Shown here: in pieces, positions 8,764 to 17,700 of the stretch
Position numbering within the stretch: the first letter of the stretch is position 1
Layout: every line of letters begins with the position of its first letter
Origin: Anaerolineales bacterium
Lineage (GTDB): Bacteria > Chloroflexota > Anaerolineae > Aggregatilineales > UBA2796
NCBI GenBank assembly: GCA_015075625.1
Contig: JABTTZ010000001.1
Location: forward strand, 1,736,001-1,800,000
Direction of reading: 5' to 3'
Length of the DNA: 64,000 nucleotides
Position numbers and translations under genes: made by a program
The notes under the pieces: generated by a model
Databases searched by the model: none
What the model was told of the DNA's origin: nothing
Seen by the model: the letters and a program-made list of their open reading frames with translations, nothing else

Positions 8764-9650
8764 CGCCGCAAACGGTGCGTGGGGCACTCTATGGCATTGG
8801 CGCGGCGGCAATCTGGGGCGGCTTGTATGTCGTTGCCGATGAACTGCTGAAGGTCTTTCCCCCCTTCATCTTGCTGACGATTCGCCTGATCATGAGCGGG
8901 ATGGTCATGCTCGCTCTGCTGATCCTCACGCGGACGCCGCTTCCCAAACGACGCGCCGATTGGGGGGCGCTGCTTGCGGTGGGATTTCTCGGTTATGGCA
9001 TCAGCGTGGGGGCGCAGATGCTTGGGACAGCGCGATCTACGGCGATCAACGGGGCGGTGATCACCAGCGCCGCGCCCGCCTTCATCGTCCTCTTTGCGGC
9101 GCTGTTCCTTGCCGAGCCGCTGACGATACGGCGGATTATCGCCCTGATCACGGCGTCGGTAGGGGTCTTGATCGTCCTCAACCCGCAGGCATTTCAACTC
9201 CGTTCAGAGGCGTTCGTGGGCGATCTGGCGCTGGTCTTTGCCGCCGTCACTTGGGGGGCATATTCTGTCCTTGTGCGGCGTCTCTCCACACAGCACCCCA
9301 CCCTGAGCGTGACCCTGTTCGGGATGGTCGCCGGCTTGGGCATTGCCATTCCGCTGGGGCTAACCGAACTGAGCGGCTGGACACCCCCCCCACTCACCCT
9401 AGAGATTCTAGTTGGCTTGTTTTATGTGGGGATCATTAGTATGGCGGGCGCGGCGTGGCTGTGGAATCGCGCCTTTGCCCTTGTGCCAGCGGCGACGGCA
9501 TCGTTGTTCTTCTTTGCCCAACCACTGGTCGGGGCGCTTCTGAGCATGATCATCCTCCGCCAAGCGCTGACGACGACCCTTCAAGTGGGCGGGGCGCTGA
9601 TTGTGGCGGGGGTGTTTGTGGCGCTGACGGAAAAGGCGCGGGCGGTTTAA
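8760..9650 (+). CDS. DMT-superfamily (EamA) transporter
   Basis: A 296-residue protein with ten hydrophobic helices arranged as two EamA repeats, the hallmark of drug/metabolite transporters that export small metabolites or amino acids. The first repeat starts ALYGIGAAAIWGGLYVVADE, the second LALVFAAVTWGAYSVLVRR. It is coupled by a 4-bp overlap to the phosphopantetheinyl transferase, and the shared promoter is probably in the upstream PL element. The substrate cannot be told from sequence. The gene is convergent with fmt, with only 16 bp between them and no clear terminator. Confidence 0.88.
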   Translation: MTPQTVRGALYGIGAAAIWGGLYVVADELLKVFPPFILLTIRLIMSGMVMLALLILTRTPLPKRRADWGALLAVGFLGYGISVGAQMLGTARSTAINGAVITSAAPAFIVLFAALFLAEPLTIRRIIALITASVGVLIVLNPQAFQLRSEAFVGDLALVFAAVTWGAYSVLVRRLSTQHPTLSVTLFGMVAGLGIAIPLGLTELSGWTPPPLTLEILVGLFYVGIISMAGAAWLWNRAFALVPAATASLFFFAQPLVGALLSMIILRQALTTTLQVGGALIVAGVFVALTEKARAV

Positions 9651-9666
9651 CCTGCCCCGCCCCACG

Positions 9667-10626
9667 TCACCGTCCTAACAGCGCCCCCAAAAAATCCCGC
9701 CGCCCGTTGAGAAAATCGCTCACGGAAAGCGCCGGACGCCCCGCCACCTGCACCCGCTGCGGGATGTACACCCCCGCCCCCGTCCCAATGGCAGCCACCC
9801 CATCACGGAAAATGACCTGTCCGGGCGGGGCATCCCCCGCCAGCGTTGGCGGCGCTGATGGTGTTGAGGGCGTCAGCGCGGGCAGAATCTTGAGGTACTC
9901 CCCATTCCAAAAGGTGAATGTGCCGGGGAAGGGGTGGTACGCCCGCACCTGACGGTCAATCGCCTCGGCGGGCTGTGTCCAATCGATGCGCCCATCCTCT
10001 TTTTTCAGCATGGGGGCGTAGGTGCTGCCCGTCTCTGCCTGTGGCGTTGGGGTGATCGCTCCGGCAAGGTACGCCAAAAGCGTTTCAATGAGCATCGCCC
10101 CGCCAAGCGTCGCCATCTTGTCGTGAAGGGTATCGCCTGTTTCCGTCGCCGTGATCGGGATTGCCGCTGAGCGAAGTATTGCCCCGGTATCCAGACCGGC
10201 ATCCATCGTCATCATCGTGATCCCCGTTTCGGCGTCGCCAGCGCGGATTGCCGCTTGGATGGGGGCTGCCCCCCGCCAACGAGGGAGCAGCGAAGCATGA
10301 ATATTCACACAACCATAGGGCGGAAGATCAAGGATATTCTGCCGCAAGATATGCCCAAAGGCGGCAACGACGATCAGATCGGGGGCGAAGGCGGCAAGCG
10401 ATTCAAAGACGCCCGGCGCACGGAGTTTTTCCGGCTGCAAGACAGGCAAAGACGCCGCCAACGCCGCTTGTTTCACGGGTGATTGTTGAAGTTTATTGCC
10501 CCGTCCGGCGGGGCGGTCTGGCTGCGTGACAACAGCCGCAACAGCAAACTGTGGCGATGCGATCAACGCATGGAGGGGCGGGACAGCAAAGTCTGGCGTT
10601 CCCATGAACACAATTCGGTAGGGCAT
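9667..10626 (-). CDS. fmt: Methionyl-tRNA formyltransferase
   Basis: Formylates initiator Met-tRNA using 10-formyltetrahydrofolate, in the cytoplasm. The 319-residue protein shows the Rossmann N-domain start RIVFMGTPDFAVPPLHAL, the loop PDRPAGRGNKLQQSPVKQAA, and the catalytic motif VNIHASLLPRWRGAAPIQ with Asn and His, completed by the Asp in GITMMTMDAGLDTG. The C-terminal OB-like domain is present (DGVAAIGTGAGVYIPQRVQ). def, the usual neighbour, is not adjacent. The next upstream minus-strand gene encodes a tiny membrane protein 7 bp away, so these and the MBL hydrolase probably form one operon. Confidence 0.96.
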   Translation of the reverse strand: MPYRIVFMGTPDFAVPPLHALIASPQFAVAAVVTQPDRPAGRGNKLQQSPVKQAALAASLPVLQPEKLRAPGVFESLAAFAPDLIVVAAFGHILRQNILDLPPYGCVNIHASLLPRWRGAAPIQAAIRAGDAETGITMMTMDAGLDTGAILRSAAIPITATETGDTLHDKMATLGGAMLIETLLAYLAGAITPTPQAETGSTYAPMLKKEDGRIDWTQPAEAIDRQVRAYHPFPGTFTFWNGEYLKILPALTPSTPSAPPTLAGDAPPGQVIFRDGVAAIGTGAGVYIPQRVQVAGRPALSVSDFLNGRRDFLGALLGR

Positions 10627-10633
10627 GAGGGGC

Positions 10634-10852
10634 TTAGCCCTTCTTTCCCGCCGAGGGCGGGCTGCGGCGCGAATAGATGATCATGGTGATCAAAATTAAG
10701 AACGCGGCGATCAACAGCGTGGCAATGAAGGTCGTCACATCGTCCCACCGAAAGACACGGCTGAGGATGATCCCGATGATCCCGCCCACCACCGTGACGG
10801 CGGTCAGCAGGCGGCGAAGGGCGGGGGATAAGGGTTGATTCAGGGGGGTCAT
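10634..10852 (-). CDS. Small two-helix membrane protein
   Basis: A 72-residue protein with two hydrophobic helices, about residues 15-34 (LTAVTVVGGIIGIILSRVF) and 39-60 (TTFIATLLIAAFLILITMII), and a basic C-terminus. I do not recognise a family. Its start overlaps the stop of the MBL-fold gene by 4 bp and its stop is 7 bp before fmt, which supports it being real and cotranscribed. Confidence 0.6.
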   Translation of the reverse strand: MTPLNQPLSPALRRLLTAVTVVGGIIGIILSRVFRWDDVTTFIATLLIAAFLILITMIIYSRRSPPSAGKKG

Positions 10853-11856
10853 AGGATAGCCCGATAGGTAATTGCGCCGTCGTCCGTCACCGCTTGGATG
10901 CGTCCGGCATCTTCCAGCAGGTCAAGGTGTCCCAACGTCTCTGAAAGGGTGAGGAACATCTGCGCATCGGTGATCTTGGGAAAGAGCCGCCGCGACAAGG
11001 CATAAAGGGTTTGTCCGTCCGCCTCAGCCAGAAAGCCATAGAGAATGGCTGCCCGCTGGTCGTGAAAGGCAAGCCGCCTCGCCACCAATCCGGCAATGTC
11101 GGTGATCGGCTCGCCATGTCCGGCATAGGCAATCTGGAGGGGGAGCGCGGCAATGCGCCGCAGTTCGCGGAGGTAATCGGGAAGGCGGCGCGGACGGGGA
11201 GCATCCGCCGTCGCGGGCGCTTCAAGGACGGGGTTAGAACTGACCTCCCCCAATAGGTGATCGGAGGACAGCAGCACAGCCCCTTCGGGGTCATAAAAAC
11301 AGAGCAAATCGCCCGCATGTCCGGGCGTGTGGTAGGTCTGCCAGCGGCGTCCAGCAATGTGGACAGAAGCGCCCTCGTCAAGCGTGCCAGCCAGCGGCGC
11401 GGCGTCCTTTTGCCCGCGAATCGCCTGCCAAAAACTGCCCATGATCGCCAGCGCCTCAGCGGGGACGCCATGCGCCCGAAAAAGGCGCTCAATGTACGCC
11501 TGCTCCCTCCAAAGTGATTCATCGGGGCGTTCCAACCAGGGGACACAGAGGGGGTGCGCCCAAACCGCCGCGCCCTCGGCGGCAATCTGCGGGGCAAGCC
11601 CTAGATGGTCGGCGTGGTGGTGGGTGATGATCAAGCGCTTTATGTCGGCAAGGCGGTAGCCAAGCGCGGCTAAACCGCCTTCCAAGGCGGTAAGACTTTG
11701 CCTTCCGCGCACCCCACAGTCAATGAGCGTGAGCGGGTCGCCTTCGGCAAGGAATACATTGACCGCCCCAATGCGATAGGGGGTGGGCAAGGCAATCTGA
11801 TGGAGTCCGGGAATCACCGTTGCGGTGACGGCGTGAGCAGTCGTTTCGTGAATCAC
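10849..11856 (-). CDS. MBL-fold metallo-hydrolase (glyoxalase II-like)
   Basis: A 335-residue metallo-beta-lactamase-fold hydrolase. The metal-binding motif is LIITHHHADHLG. Further ligands are the His in YHTPGHAGD, the Asp in LLSSDHLLGE, and the His in IAYAGHGEPITD. A C-terminal helical extension of about 90 residues (FLAEADGQTLYALSRRLFP) looks like the winged-helix domain found in LACTB2-like members. The substrate is unknown; thioesters or small esters are typical of the family. It is first in a likely operon with the small membrane protein and fmt. Two short remnants of the PL element lie 30-138 bp upstream. Confidence 0.85.
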   Translation of the reverse strand: MIHETTAHAVTATVIPGLHQIALPTPYRIGAVNVFLAEGDPLTLIDCGVRGRQSLTALEGGLAALGYRLADIKRLIITHHHADHLGLAPQIAAEGAAVWAHPLCVPWLERPDESLWREQAYIERLFRAHGVPAEALAIMGSFWQAIRGQKDAAPLAGTLDEGASVHIAGRRWQTYHTPGHAGDLLCFYDPEGAVLLSSDHLLGEVSSNPVLEAPATADAPRPRRLPDYLRELRRIAALPLQIAYAGHGEPITDIAGLVARRLAFHDQRAAILYGFLAEADGQTLYALSRRLFPKITDAQMFLTLSETLGHLDLLEDAGRIQAVTDDGAITYRAIL

Positions 11857-11885
11857 GTTGGGTCCACTACAAGATAAATGAGTTT

Positions 11886-11994
11886 CAGCACCCTCAACGG
11901 GCTGGATGTGGTTGCAGCGCGTTCACGGTGTCTACTGCCGTCTGCAAGATCTCGCGTTTCAGTACCCTCAACGGGGCTGGACGTAGTTGCAACG
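11886..11994 (-). repeat. Two tandem remnants of the PL leader end
   Basis: Two 34-35 bp stretches (11886-11919 and 11960-11994) share CAGTACCCTCAACGGG and end in GTTGCA(A/G)CG. They match the last part of the PL element (hairpin plus GTGAGGGTACTG), read on the minus strand toward the MBL gene. The PL promoter part is missing. Confidence 0.6.
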
Positions 11995-12026
11995 TAGGGA
12001 CGCCCCTTGGGGCGTCCGCGCCCTCC

Positions 12027-12758
12027 TTACCAGCCATGCTCCAAACGGGCGATCAGGCGCTCTGGCATATCCGCCTTGCGCATTTTGTCTTGGGTCACTT
12101 TGATCGGGTACGGGACGCGGCGATACTCAAAAACGTTCGTCTCTACCTCAAGGACACCATAGGCGGAGTCAGGGTTGGAATCACGCGGCTGCCCCACACT
12201 GCCCGGATTCACGATCAAGCGGTGACCATTCAACGGCGAGGGTTGGCGGTAGGTTGGGCTAACGGCGTCCGTATCGCCTTTATCGGAGAGCAGCTTGTAC
12301 ATCACCGGTGTGTGCGTATGCCCAACGAGGCAGTAGGGCGTCTCGAAATGGGGGAAATTTAGGGCGGCGATGAGCGGATCCAGGATGTATTCCCAAACGG
12401 GTTCGCGGGGGCTGCCGTGCGCCAAGGTGTACTGTCCTAAAACAAAGGTGGTGGGGAGCGCATCCAGATAGGCAATGTTTTCCGGCTTCATCGTCTCTTG
12501 CGTCCAGGTCACCGCTTTGCGGGCATCGGCGTTGAAGGTGCGAATATCCAGCCGCCCTAGCGCCGCCCAGTCATGATTTCCGGCAAGGCACAGGTGCGGC
12601 AGTGTCCGTAAGAGTTCACAGCATTCGTTAGGATCGGGACCGTAACCAACAACATCCCCCAAGCACCAAACGTAATCCCATGCGCCTTTGGCGTCTTTGA
12701 GGACGGTCTCAAACGCGGCGAGGTTTGCGTGAATGTCAGAAATAATCAAGACGCGCAT
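12027..12758 (-). CDS. Metallophosphoesterase (YfcE/MJ0936-like)
   Basis: A 243-residue calcineurin-like phosphoesterase. Metal motifs are in order: ISDIHANL near the N-terminus, CLGDVVGYGPDP, LAGNHDWAAL and LVGHTHTPVMY. Relatives are Mn/Ni-dependent phosphodiesterases with broad in vitro activity. The start is placed at MRVLIISDIH, where the family begins; a longer in-frame start would add six residues. It is a single gene, minus strand, with no partner that suggests its physiological substrate. Confidence 0.9.
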   Translation of the reverse strand: MRVLIISDIHANLAAFETVLKDAKGAWDYVWCLGDVVGYGPDPNECCELLRTLPHLCLAGNHDWAALGRLDIRTFNADARKAVTWTQETMKPENIAYLDALPTTFVLGQYTLAHGSPREPVWEYILDPLIAALNFPHFETPYCLVGHTHTPVMYKLLSDKGDTDAVSPTYRQPSPLNGHRLIVNPGSVGQPRDSNPDSAYGVLEVETNVFEYRRVPYPIKVTQDKMRKADMPERLIARLEHGW

Positions 12759-13125
12759 CGGCAATTCATCCTGCAATGGGTGGGAGTATGATCATGTTCC
12801 TCATAATAGCACGGTTTCCCTTCAACGGCGAAACGAACTCTTAACGATTTGGCTTAGGAAATAGATATTATCCAATAGTGATAGTGATAGACGTTACGCC
12901 GTTGCCCTCATCCCCCTACCCCCCTTCTCCCAGTGGGAGAAGAGGGAATCCATTTTTTGAGGGGCTTCCCCCTCAAACTTCCCCTTTCGATGAATACAGG
13001 GTAAACACGTTCAACTGCGTAAGTTCTAAGTGATTCAACTGAACGAAATGGCGCATTGAACGTTCTCCACCCCAGACGCATAGATACCTATTGGTCACAA
13101 GGTGGAGTTTCTGCGCCATAAGGCT
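12759..13125. repeat. Family C element copy 1 (MITE-like) in an empty gap
   Basis: From 12891 to 13025 lies a complete C element. Its ends are ACGTTACGCCGTTG and, on the other strand, AACTTACGCAGTTG, giving imperfect terminal inverted repeats. The core is the CCCTCATCCCC...CTCCCagtGGGAG palindrome. The flanks show no gene. Confidence 0.75.
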
Positions 13126-13280
13126 AATTATCTCACCTTACGCACAGACCCTCACCCCCCTAACCCCTCTCCCGCCACGCGGGAGAGGGGGAATGCACTT
13201 TTTTGAGGGGGCTTCCCCCTCAAACTGCCCCTTTCGACGAATACGGGGTGAACAAACCCAACTGCGTAAGGTGAGTAATT
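13126..13280. repeat. Family C element copy 2 with long TIRs
   Basis: The left end (13126-13144) reads AATTATCTCACCTTACGCA. The right end on the opposite strand reads AATTACTCACCTTACGCA. These are inverted repeats of 18-19 bp differing by one base. The core is the usual CTCCCgccacgcGGGAG palindrome with flanking GAGGGGGcttCCCCCTC. An apparent open frame across it is not a gene. Confidence 0.8.
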
Positions 13281-13294
13281 ATCTTAAAATTAGA

Positions 13295-14062
13295 TCAATC
13301 CTGTAAGATTGCCACGACTCGCGCTGGGCCTGCGCTGCCGCCTGTAATCCGCAGCGGGAAGCAGGAAACCTTAAAGCCAAATGGTGGCAGCTCAGAGAGG
13401 TTCATCAGTCGCTCGATCTGGGCATAAGGGAGATCGACCTGATGAGCCGCCCAGAACACGCCGGGCGTCGGCACGCCGCCCGCCATCGCTTTCTGGGCTT
13501 GCACATTCAGCGGCATATCCCAACCCCAAGCGTCAATCCCCATCACCCGAACGCCCTGCTCAAACAGCCAGCGTGTTGCCTCTGCGGAAACGCCACAGCC
13601 GTGAAATAGATAATCTGGGCGTCCATAGAAGGCATCTGCACCGCAGCGAATTAGCACGATATCGAGCGGCTTAAGCGTGTAGCCAATGCGCTTCAGCGCG
13701 GACTGTGCATCTTCAACGGTCATCACATCCGCATCCTGTTTATGGCTCATGTCAAGCAGTACGCCATCCTGAAAGAACCACTCTAGCGGAAGCTGATCGA
13801 TAGTTTGCGCAGGCTGCCCCTGACACTTGCTGTTATAGTGCCAGGGGGCGTCAATATGGGTGCTGTCGTGCGTGCCAAAGCGGGTGAACGTCTCGGCTGC
13901 CCAACCTTCGCTTTCACGAAAGACAATCGGTGGTATACCGAGAATCGCCTCTGCCTGTGCTGCACCCTCGGCGTGAGTAGAATAAGTTATATCAGTGCAG
14001 AGAAAGGGTGGCGTCGTATCTGGGCTTTGGGAGATCGGCGCGGATAAATCAACAAGACGCAT
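13295..14062 (-). CDS. Cyclase-family hydrolase (kynurenine-formamidase-like)
   Basis: A 255-residue member of the cyclase/KynB metal-hydrolase family. The diagnostic metal-binding segment is GTHDSTHIDAPWHY. Further conserved blocks are DIVLIRCGADAFYG and VRVMGIDAWGWDMPL. Family members hydrolyse N-formylkynurenine or amide/lactam bonds; no kynurenine pathway gene is near, so the substrate stays open. I choose the start MRLVDLSAP (14062) because GAAGGA lies 8 bp upstream of it; the ATG five codons earlier lacks a ribosome site. Family C elements flank both sides. Confidence 0.85.
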   Translation of the reverse strand: MRLVDLSAPISQSPDTTPPFLCTDITYSTHAEGAAQAEAILGIPPIVFRESEGWAAETFTRFGTHDSTHIDAPWHYNSKCQGQPAQTIDQLPLEWFFQDGVLLDMSHKQDADVMTVEDAQSALKRIGYTLKPLDIVLIRCGADAFYGRPDYLFHGCGVSAEATRWLFEQGVRVMGIDAWGWDMPLNVQAQKAMAGGVPTPGVFWAAHQVDLPYAQIERLMNLSELPPFGFKVSCFPLRITGGSAGPARVVAILQD

Positions 14063-14094
14063 CGTTATATCCTTCATTCAGCAGACATTAATGG

Positions 14095-14222
14095 AGTTAC
14101 GCACTTGCCCTCATCCCCTACCCCTTCTCCCTTAGGGAGAAGGGGAAAAAAGGTTTTGAGGGGCTTCCCCCTCAATCCACCCTTTCGATGAATACGAGGT
14201 AACAGGTTCAACTGCGTAAGTC
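14095..14222. repeat. Family C element copy 3
   Basis: A complete 128-bp C element. The left end reads AGTTACGCACTTGCCC. The right end on the opposite strand reads GACTTACGCAGTTGAACC. Between 14223 and 14495 I see only AT-richer sequence with no gene. Confidence 0.8.
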
Positions 14223-14495
14223 CTATTAGGGATAAGAAATCGAGCCAGGATCAAGGATAGCACTTCGAGTTCGCTTTGTTTCAATCCTGCTGTGGCCAAC
14301 ACAAAAAGTTATAGGGGGGGGTGTTTTTCAGCTTTGTATAGGTTAGCCGGTCTCTATTCTATCTCATCCTGAAGAGGTTTTCTTAGGAGATTATCAAAAT
14401 TTGGCTAAAGGAGGACTGTATTGTAGGGTCAGGGGATGATTTTCACCCTTTGCCCCTCATCCGTGAAAGGGATAAGGAGCAAAGAAACTGAGCAG

Positions 14496-15284
14496 CTAAT
14501 GCAGGTTGGCGTCTGTTCCCGAACGGGGCGCACTCACGCTGGCGCGGCGGGGCTGGCGCATCATCTTGATCGCCGCGTTCACAAAGGTATCAAAGAGGTT
14601 CTGCATCGCCGGATCGGTGGCGGCAAGGCTTTCTGGATGCCATTGGACGCCGATCACGAAATCGCGTTCGGTGTGTTCGACTGCCTCCACAACACCATCG
14701 GGGGCATAGGCGGCAACGCGCAGCGACGGCGCAACGCGATCCACCGCCTGATGGTGAAAGCTGTTCACCCGCGCCACGCCGCCCAAAATTCCGGCGAGGG
14801 CAGAGCCGCGCACGGTTTCCACACTGTGGGCAACCCATTCGCGTGGTTTTTCGGGGAAATATTGGTGGCGCATGGCGTCGGGGAGCATATCGGTCACGTC
14901 CTGATAGAGCGTGCCGCCCGCTGCCACATTCAGCAGTTGAGAGCCGCGACAGACGCCGAGGATCGGCTTGTTATCCGCCAGCGCCCAGCGCATCAGGGTC
15001 ATTTCCGTCTCGTCGCGAAGCGCATCAATGCCGCCCGTTTTGCTGTACTTTTCCGCCTCGTAGAGTTCGGGGTTCAGATCGCCACCGCCCGCCATAAAGA
15101 CACCATCGAGACGCTCATACAAATTGCGCAGCGTGTCTGAGCCTAAGGCAAGGGGAAGAATGACCGGGAGCGCCCCCGCACACTCCAACGCGCCAATGTA
15201 GGGACGGCTCATCCCAAAGCGCGGTGGCATACTTTCCGGGGCAGAGGTGTCGTAGAAACTCGGTATCCCGATCAACGGATTCAT
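14496..15284 (-). CDS. Class I glutamine-amidotransferase-like hydrolase (PuuD family)
   Basis: A 262-residue protein of the gamma-glutamyl-GABA hydrolase type. The nucleophile Cys sits in PILGVCRGSQLLNVAAGG. The His-Glu pair is in VIGVQWHPESLAATD. The N-terminus NPLIGIPSFYDTS is typical of the family. In PuuD it cleaves gamma-glutamyl-4-aminobutyrate in putrescine breakdown, but no other puu gene is here, so the natural substrate is uncertain. Sequence rich in A/T runs (15285-15480) precedes it; a ribosome site GGGGA lies just before the ATG. Confidence 0.88.
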   Translation of the reverse strand: MNPLIGIPSFYDTSAPESMPPRFGMSRPYIGALECAGALPVILPLALGSDTLRNLYERLDGVFMAGGGDLNPELYEAEKYSKTGGIDALRDETEMTLMRWALADNKPILGVCRGSQLLNVAAGGTLYQDVTDMLPDAMRHQYFPEKPREWVAHSVETVRGSALAGILGGVARVNSFHHQAVDRVAPSLRVAAYAPDGVVEAVEHTERDFVIGVQWHPESLAATDPAMQNLFDTFVNAAIKMMRQPRRASVSAPRSGTDANLH

Positions 15285-15502
15285 AAACGTCCCCTTTTAC
15301 CTTGCGGGTGTGCGAAAATGGCTTTCAATACCCACTTTTTTGCTAAAAAGGGGGCAAGAAAGCCAACCTAAGATTATTTTTGTCTGAGTGTTGTGTAAAG
15401 GATAGCCGAAAAAGGGGTTCGGCGTCAACAGGTTTTGCTCACAAATATATTCTTATTTCGTTGTGCAGAGGGTACAACCAGATAAAAAACGGGGGTCAGG
15501 TG

Positions 15503-15633
15503 GACGCGGGGTTAAAACGCCCGCGCTAGGAATGATCACCCCGTTGGGGCTTAAACCAGAATACAGGATGCGCCTTTGCCTTCCAAGCCCCGTAGGGGTG
15601 GTTAGTCTCAGCCCGCTGCTTTAGCGGCGGGCG
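15503..15633. repeat. Family B unit
   Basis: Complete unit: GCGGGGTTAAAACGCCCGCGC, then TGATCACCCCGTTGGGGC, a spacer, GCCCCGTAGGGGTGGTTA and the GCCCGCTGC...GCGGCGGGC hairpin. The stretch 15285-15502 upstream has no gene. Confidence 0.8.
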
Positions 15634-15651
15634 CATACTTTGGTGATCGCT

Positions 15652-15693
15652 TTTTGCAAATGTCCGTTTTGCAAATCCGATTCAGGCTATAAT
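15652..15693 (+). promoter_or_regulatory. Candidate promoter and direct-repeat operator of the kinase gene
   Basis: TTTTGCAAAT occurs twice 15 bp apart (15652-15661, 15667-15676), followed by TATAAT at 15688-15693. No good -35 lies 17 bp upstream of the -10, so the repeats may bind an activator. They lie 60-100 bp before the GTG start. Confidence 0.4.
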
Positions 15694-15750
15694 ACCTTCG
15701 GTGTGGGGTCATCCAACCAATCTATTCCCTAACACGGAGACACGAGCGGC

Positions 15751-17592
15751 GTGAATAATCTCAGCGGGCAAACGCTCGGACAATATGAACTCAAAGCACT
15801 CATCGGACGCGGCGGTATGGCAAGTGTCTACCGCGCCTTGCAGCCCTCCATTAACCGCGAGGTGGCGATCAAGGTCATTCACAGTGATCTGCTCCATCAA
15901 TCCCCCGACTTTTTAGCGCGGTTCAAGCGTGAAGCGCAGCTTTTGGCAAACCTGAGCCACCCCCATATTTTAAAGGTCTTTGATTACGGGCATCAGGATG
16001 ATACGGTCTATATCGTCATGGAACTGCTGCACGGCGGCACGCTGAACGATTGGCTGCGCAAGGGGCATGTCTCCCCACCGCACGCGCTCCGCATGTTGGC
16101 GCAGATCGGCGCGGCGCTGGATTACGCCCACGCCCGCAACATCGTCCACCGTGACCTGAAACCGCAGAATGTCTTGTTGGACGAGGCGGAAAACGCCTAC
16201 CTGACCGACTTTGGCATTGCCAAGCTGCTCCATAACCCCTCGCTGACCGCCACCGGACAGACGGTGGGGACGCCTTCTTACATGGCGCCCGAACAGTGGG
16301 ATCCTACAAAAGAGGTGGACGCACGGGCGGATATTTACAGCTTGGGCGTCATTGCTTATGAAATGCTCAGCGGGCGCGTCCCTTTTGGCTCGCAGACCTC
16401 TGTCCACCTGATGTACGAACACCTGACGAAGATTCCGCCCTCCCCCCGCGAATTCAACGACAAAATCCCGCAGTACGCCGAATCGCTCTTGCTCCGCGCC
16501 CTTGCCAAAGACCCGGCGGTGCGCTTTAACGCAGCCGGCGAATTCACTGAGGCGCTGAAGGCATCCTACAATTACGATACGGCGACGATGGACGCCTTCC
16601 CTCACCCTCGGCGCAGCGTGCCGGGCTGGATCTTGGCGGCGGGGCTTGTCTCGGCGGCGCTGATCGTCCTCGTTGCCTTTGCCGCCTTGCGCGGGACACC
16701 CGCCACGAACCCAACCGCAACCCGCGCCGCCACCTCCGCTGTTGTGCAGGTAACGATAACCCCGCTGCCCGTGACGGCGGCTGCCTCCAACGCCACGCCC
16801 ATGCCCGCCGCTGGCGCCACACGCACCGATGCGCTTGGTATTGCCCAAGTGTGGCTGCCGCCCGCCTGTTTTCAGATGGGCAGCAACCCGGCGCTCCGCC
16901 GGGAAGCCGATCCTAACGAAACGCCGCAGCATAAGGTTTGCCTGAGCCGGGGCTTCTGGATTGACCAGTATGAGGTGTCGAACGCTCAATACCAAGCCTT
17001 TATTGATGCCGGCGGCTATGACAATGCCCGCTATTGGTCGCTAGAGGGGTGGGCATGGTTGCAAGCAGAAGGCGTTGGCGCTCCGCAGCCCTTCAGCGGT
17101 TTTGATGCCCCTAACCAGCCCCGCGTGGGGGTTTCGTGGTACGAGGCGGAAGCCTATGCCCGTTGGCGCGGAGGGCGCTTGCTGACCGAGGCAGAGTGGG
17201 AATACGCGGCAACAGGCGGGACAACCCGCCGCTACCCCTGGGGGGATGATTACAAAGCGGGCAGCGCCAACCTCAACGACTCAGCGATGAACGGAAACCC
17301 CTTGTTCAAGACTGCACCCGTCGGAACGTACCTCACAGATCGCGCCCCAAACGTCATCTTTGATCTCGCCGGCAACGTCCGCGAGTGGGTTGCCGATTGG
17401 TATGACCCGCAGGTGTATCAAAACCGGAATGAGATCAGCGATCCGCTTGGGGTGATGAATGGCGAGGCGCGTGTTTTGCGCGGCGCGTCGTGGTCAGACG
17501 GTCCGAATCAGGGGCGAACGGCGCACCGCAGCAGCGGCAAACCCGGCGTCCGCTCGATTGATGTGGGCTTTCGGATTGCCTTGCCCAATTAG
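15751..17592 (+). CDS. Membrane Ser/Thr protein kinase with C-terminal FGE-sulfatase-like domain
   Basis: A 613-residue protein, GTG start. Residues 10-275 are a Hanks-type kinase with the Gly-rich loop IGRGGMASVY, Lys41, the catalytic loop HRDLKPQN (Asp135), DFG at 153-155 and the MAPEQ activation end, so it is expected to be active. A single membrane helix follows near residue 290 (WILAAGLVSAALIVLVAFAA), then a Thr/Pro linker. Residues about 355-613 form a formylglycine-generating-enzyme-like domain (CFQMGSNPALRREAD, LTEAEWEYAATGG, NVREWVADWYDP, VLRGASWSDG). The active-site cysteines of true FGE are absent after RGASW, so this domain probably senses or binds outside the cell. Transmembrane signalling is inferred. 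Confidence 0.92.
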   Translation: MNNLSGQTLGQYELKALIGRGGMASVYRALQPSINREVAIKVIHSDLLHQSPDFLARFKREAQLLANLSHPHILKVFDYGHQDDTVYIVMELLHGGTLNDWLRKGHVSPPHALRMLAQIGAALDYAHARNIVHRDLKPQNVLLDEAENAYLTDFGIAKLLHNPSLTATGQTVGTPSYMAPEQWDPTKEVDARADIYSLGVIAYEMLSGRVPFGSQTSVHLMYEHLTKIPPSPREFNDKIPQYAESLLLRALAKDPAVRFNAAGEFTEALKASYNYDTATMDAFPHPRRSVPGWILAAGLVSAALIVLVAFAALRGTPATNPTATRAATSAVVQVTITPLPVTAAASNATPMPAAGATRTDALGIAQVWLPPACFQMGSNPALRREADPNETPQHKVCLSRGFWIDQYEVSNAQYQAFIDAGGYDNARYWSLEGWAWLQAEGVGAPQPFSGFDAPNQPRVGVSWYEAEAYARWRGGRLLTEAEWEYAATGGTTRRYPWGDDYKAGSANLNDSAMNGNPLFKTAPVGTYLTDRAPNVIFDLAGNVREWVADWYDPQVYQNRNEISDPLGVMNGEARVLRGASWSDGPNQGRTAHRSSGKPGVRSIDVGFRIALPN

Positions 17593-17700
17593 GCTGAGGG
17601 CAATCCAAATTTTGGCAGACGCGCGGCGGCGCTGCTTCCATGGGCGACCACACAGCGCTGCCCCTACAGCGCGGTGTGGGCAGCAGAGACCATTAAAAGC

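Noticed and set aside
13091-13306. Small open frame in the gap before the cyclase gene
   Set aside because: It runs through family C element copy 2 and encodes only low-complexity repeat translation.
15751-17592. Sulfatase-activating formylglycine-generating enzyme
   Set aside because: The domain lacks the active-site cysteines and no sulfatase gene is near; a sensor domain is a better reading.
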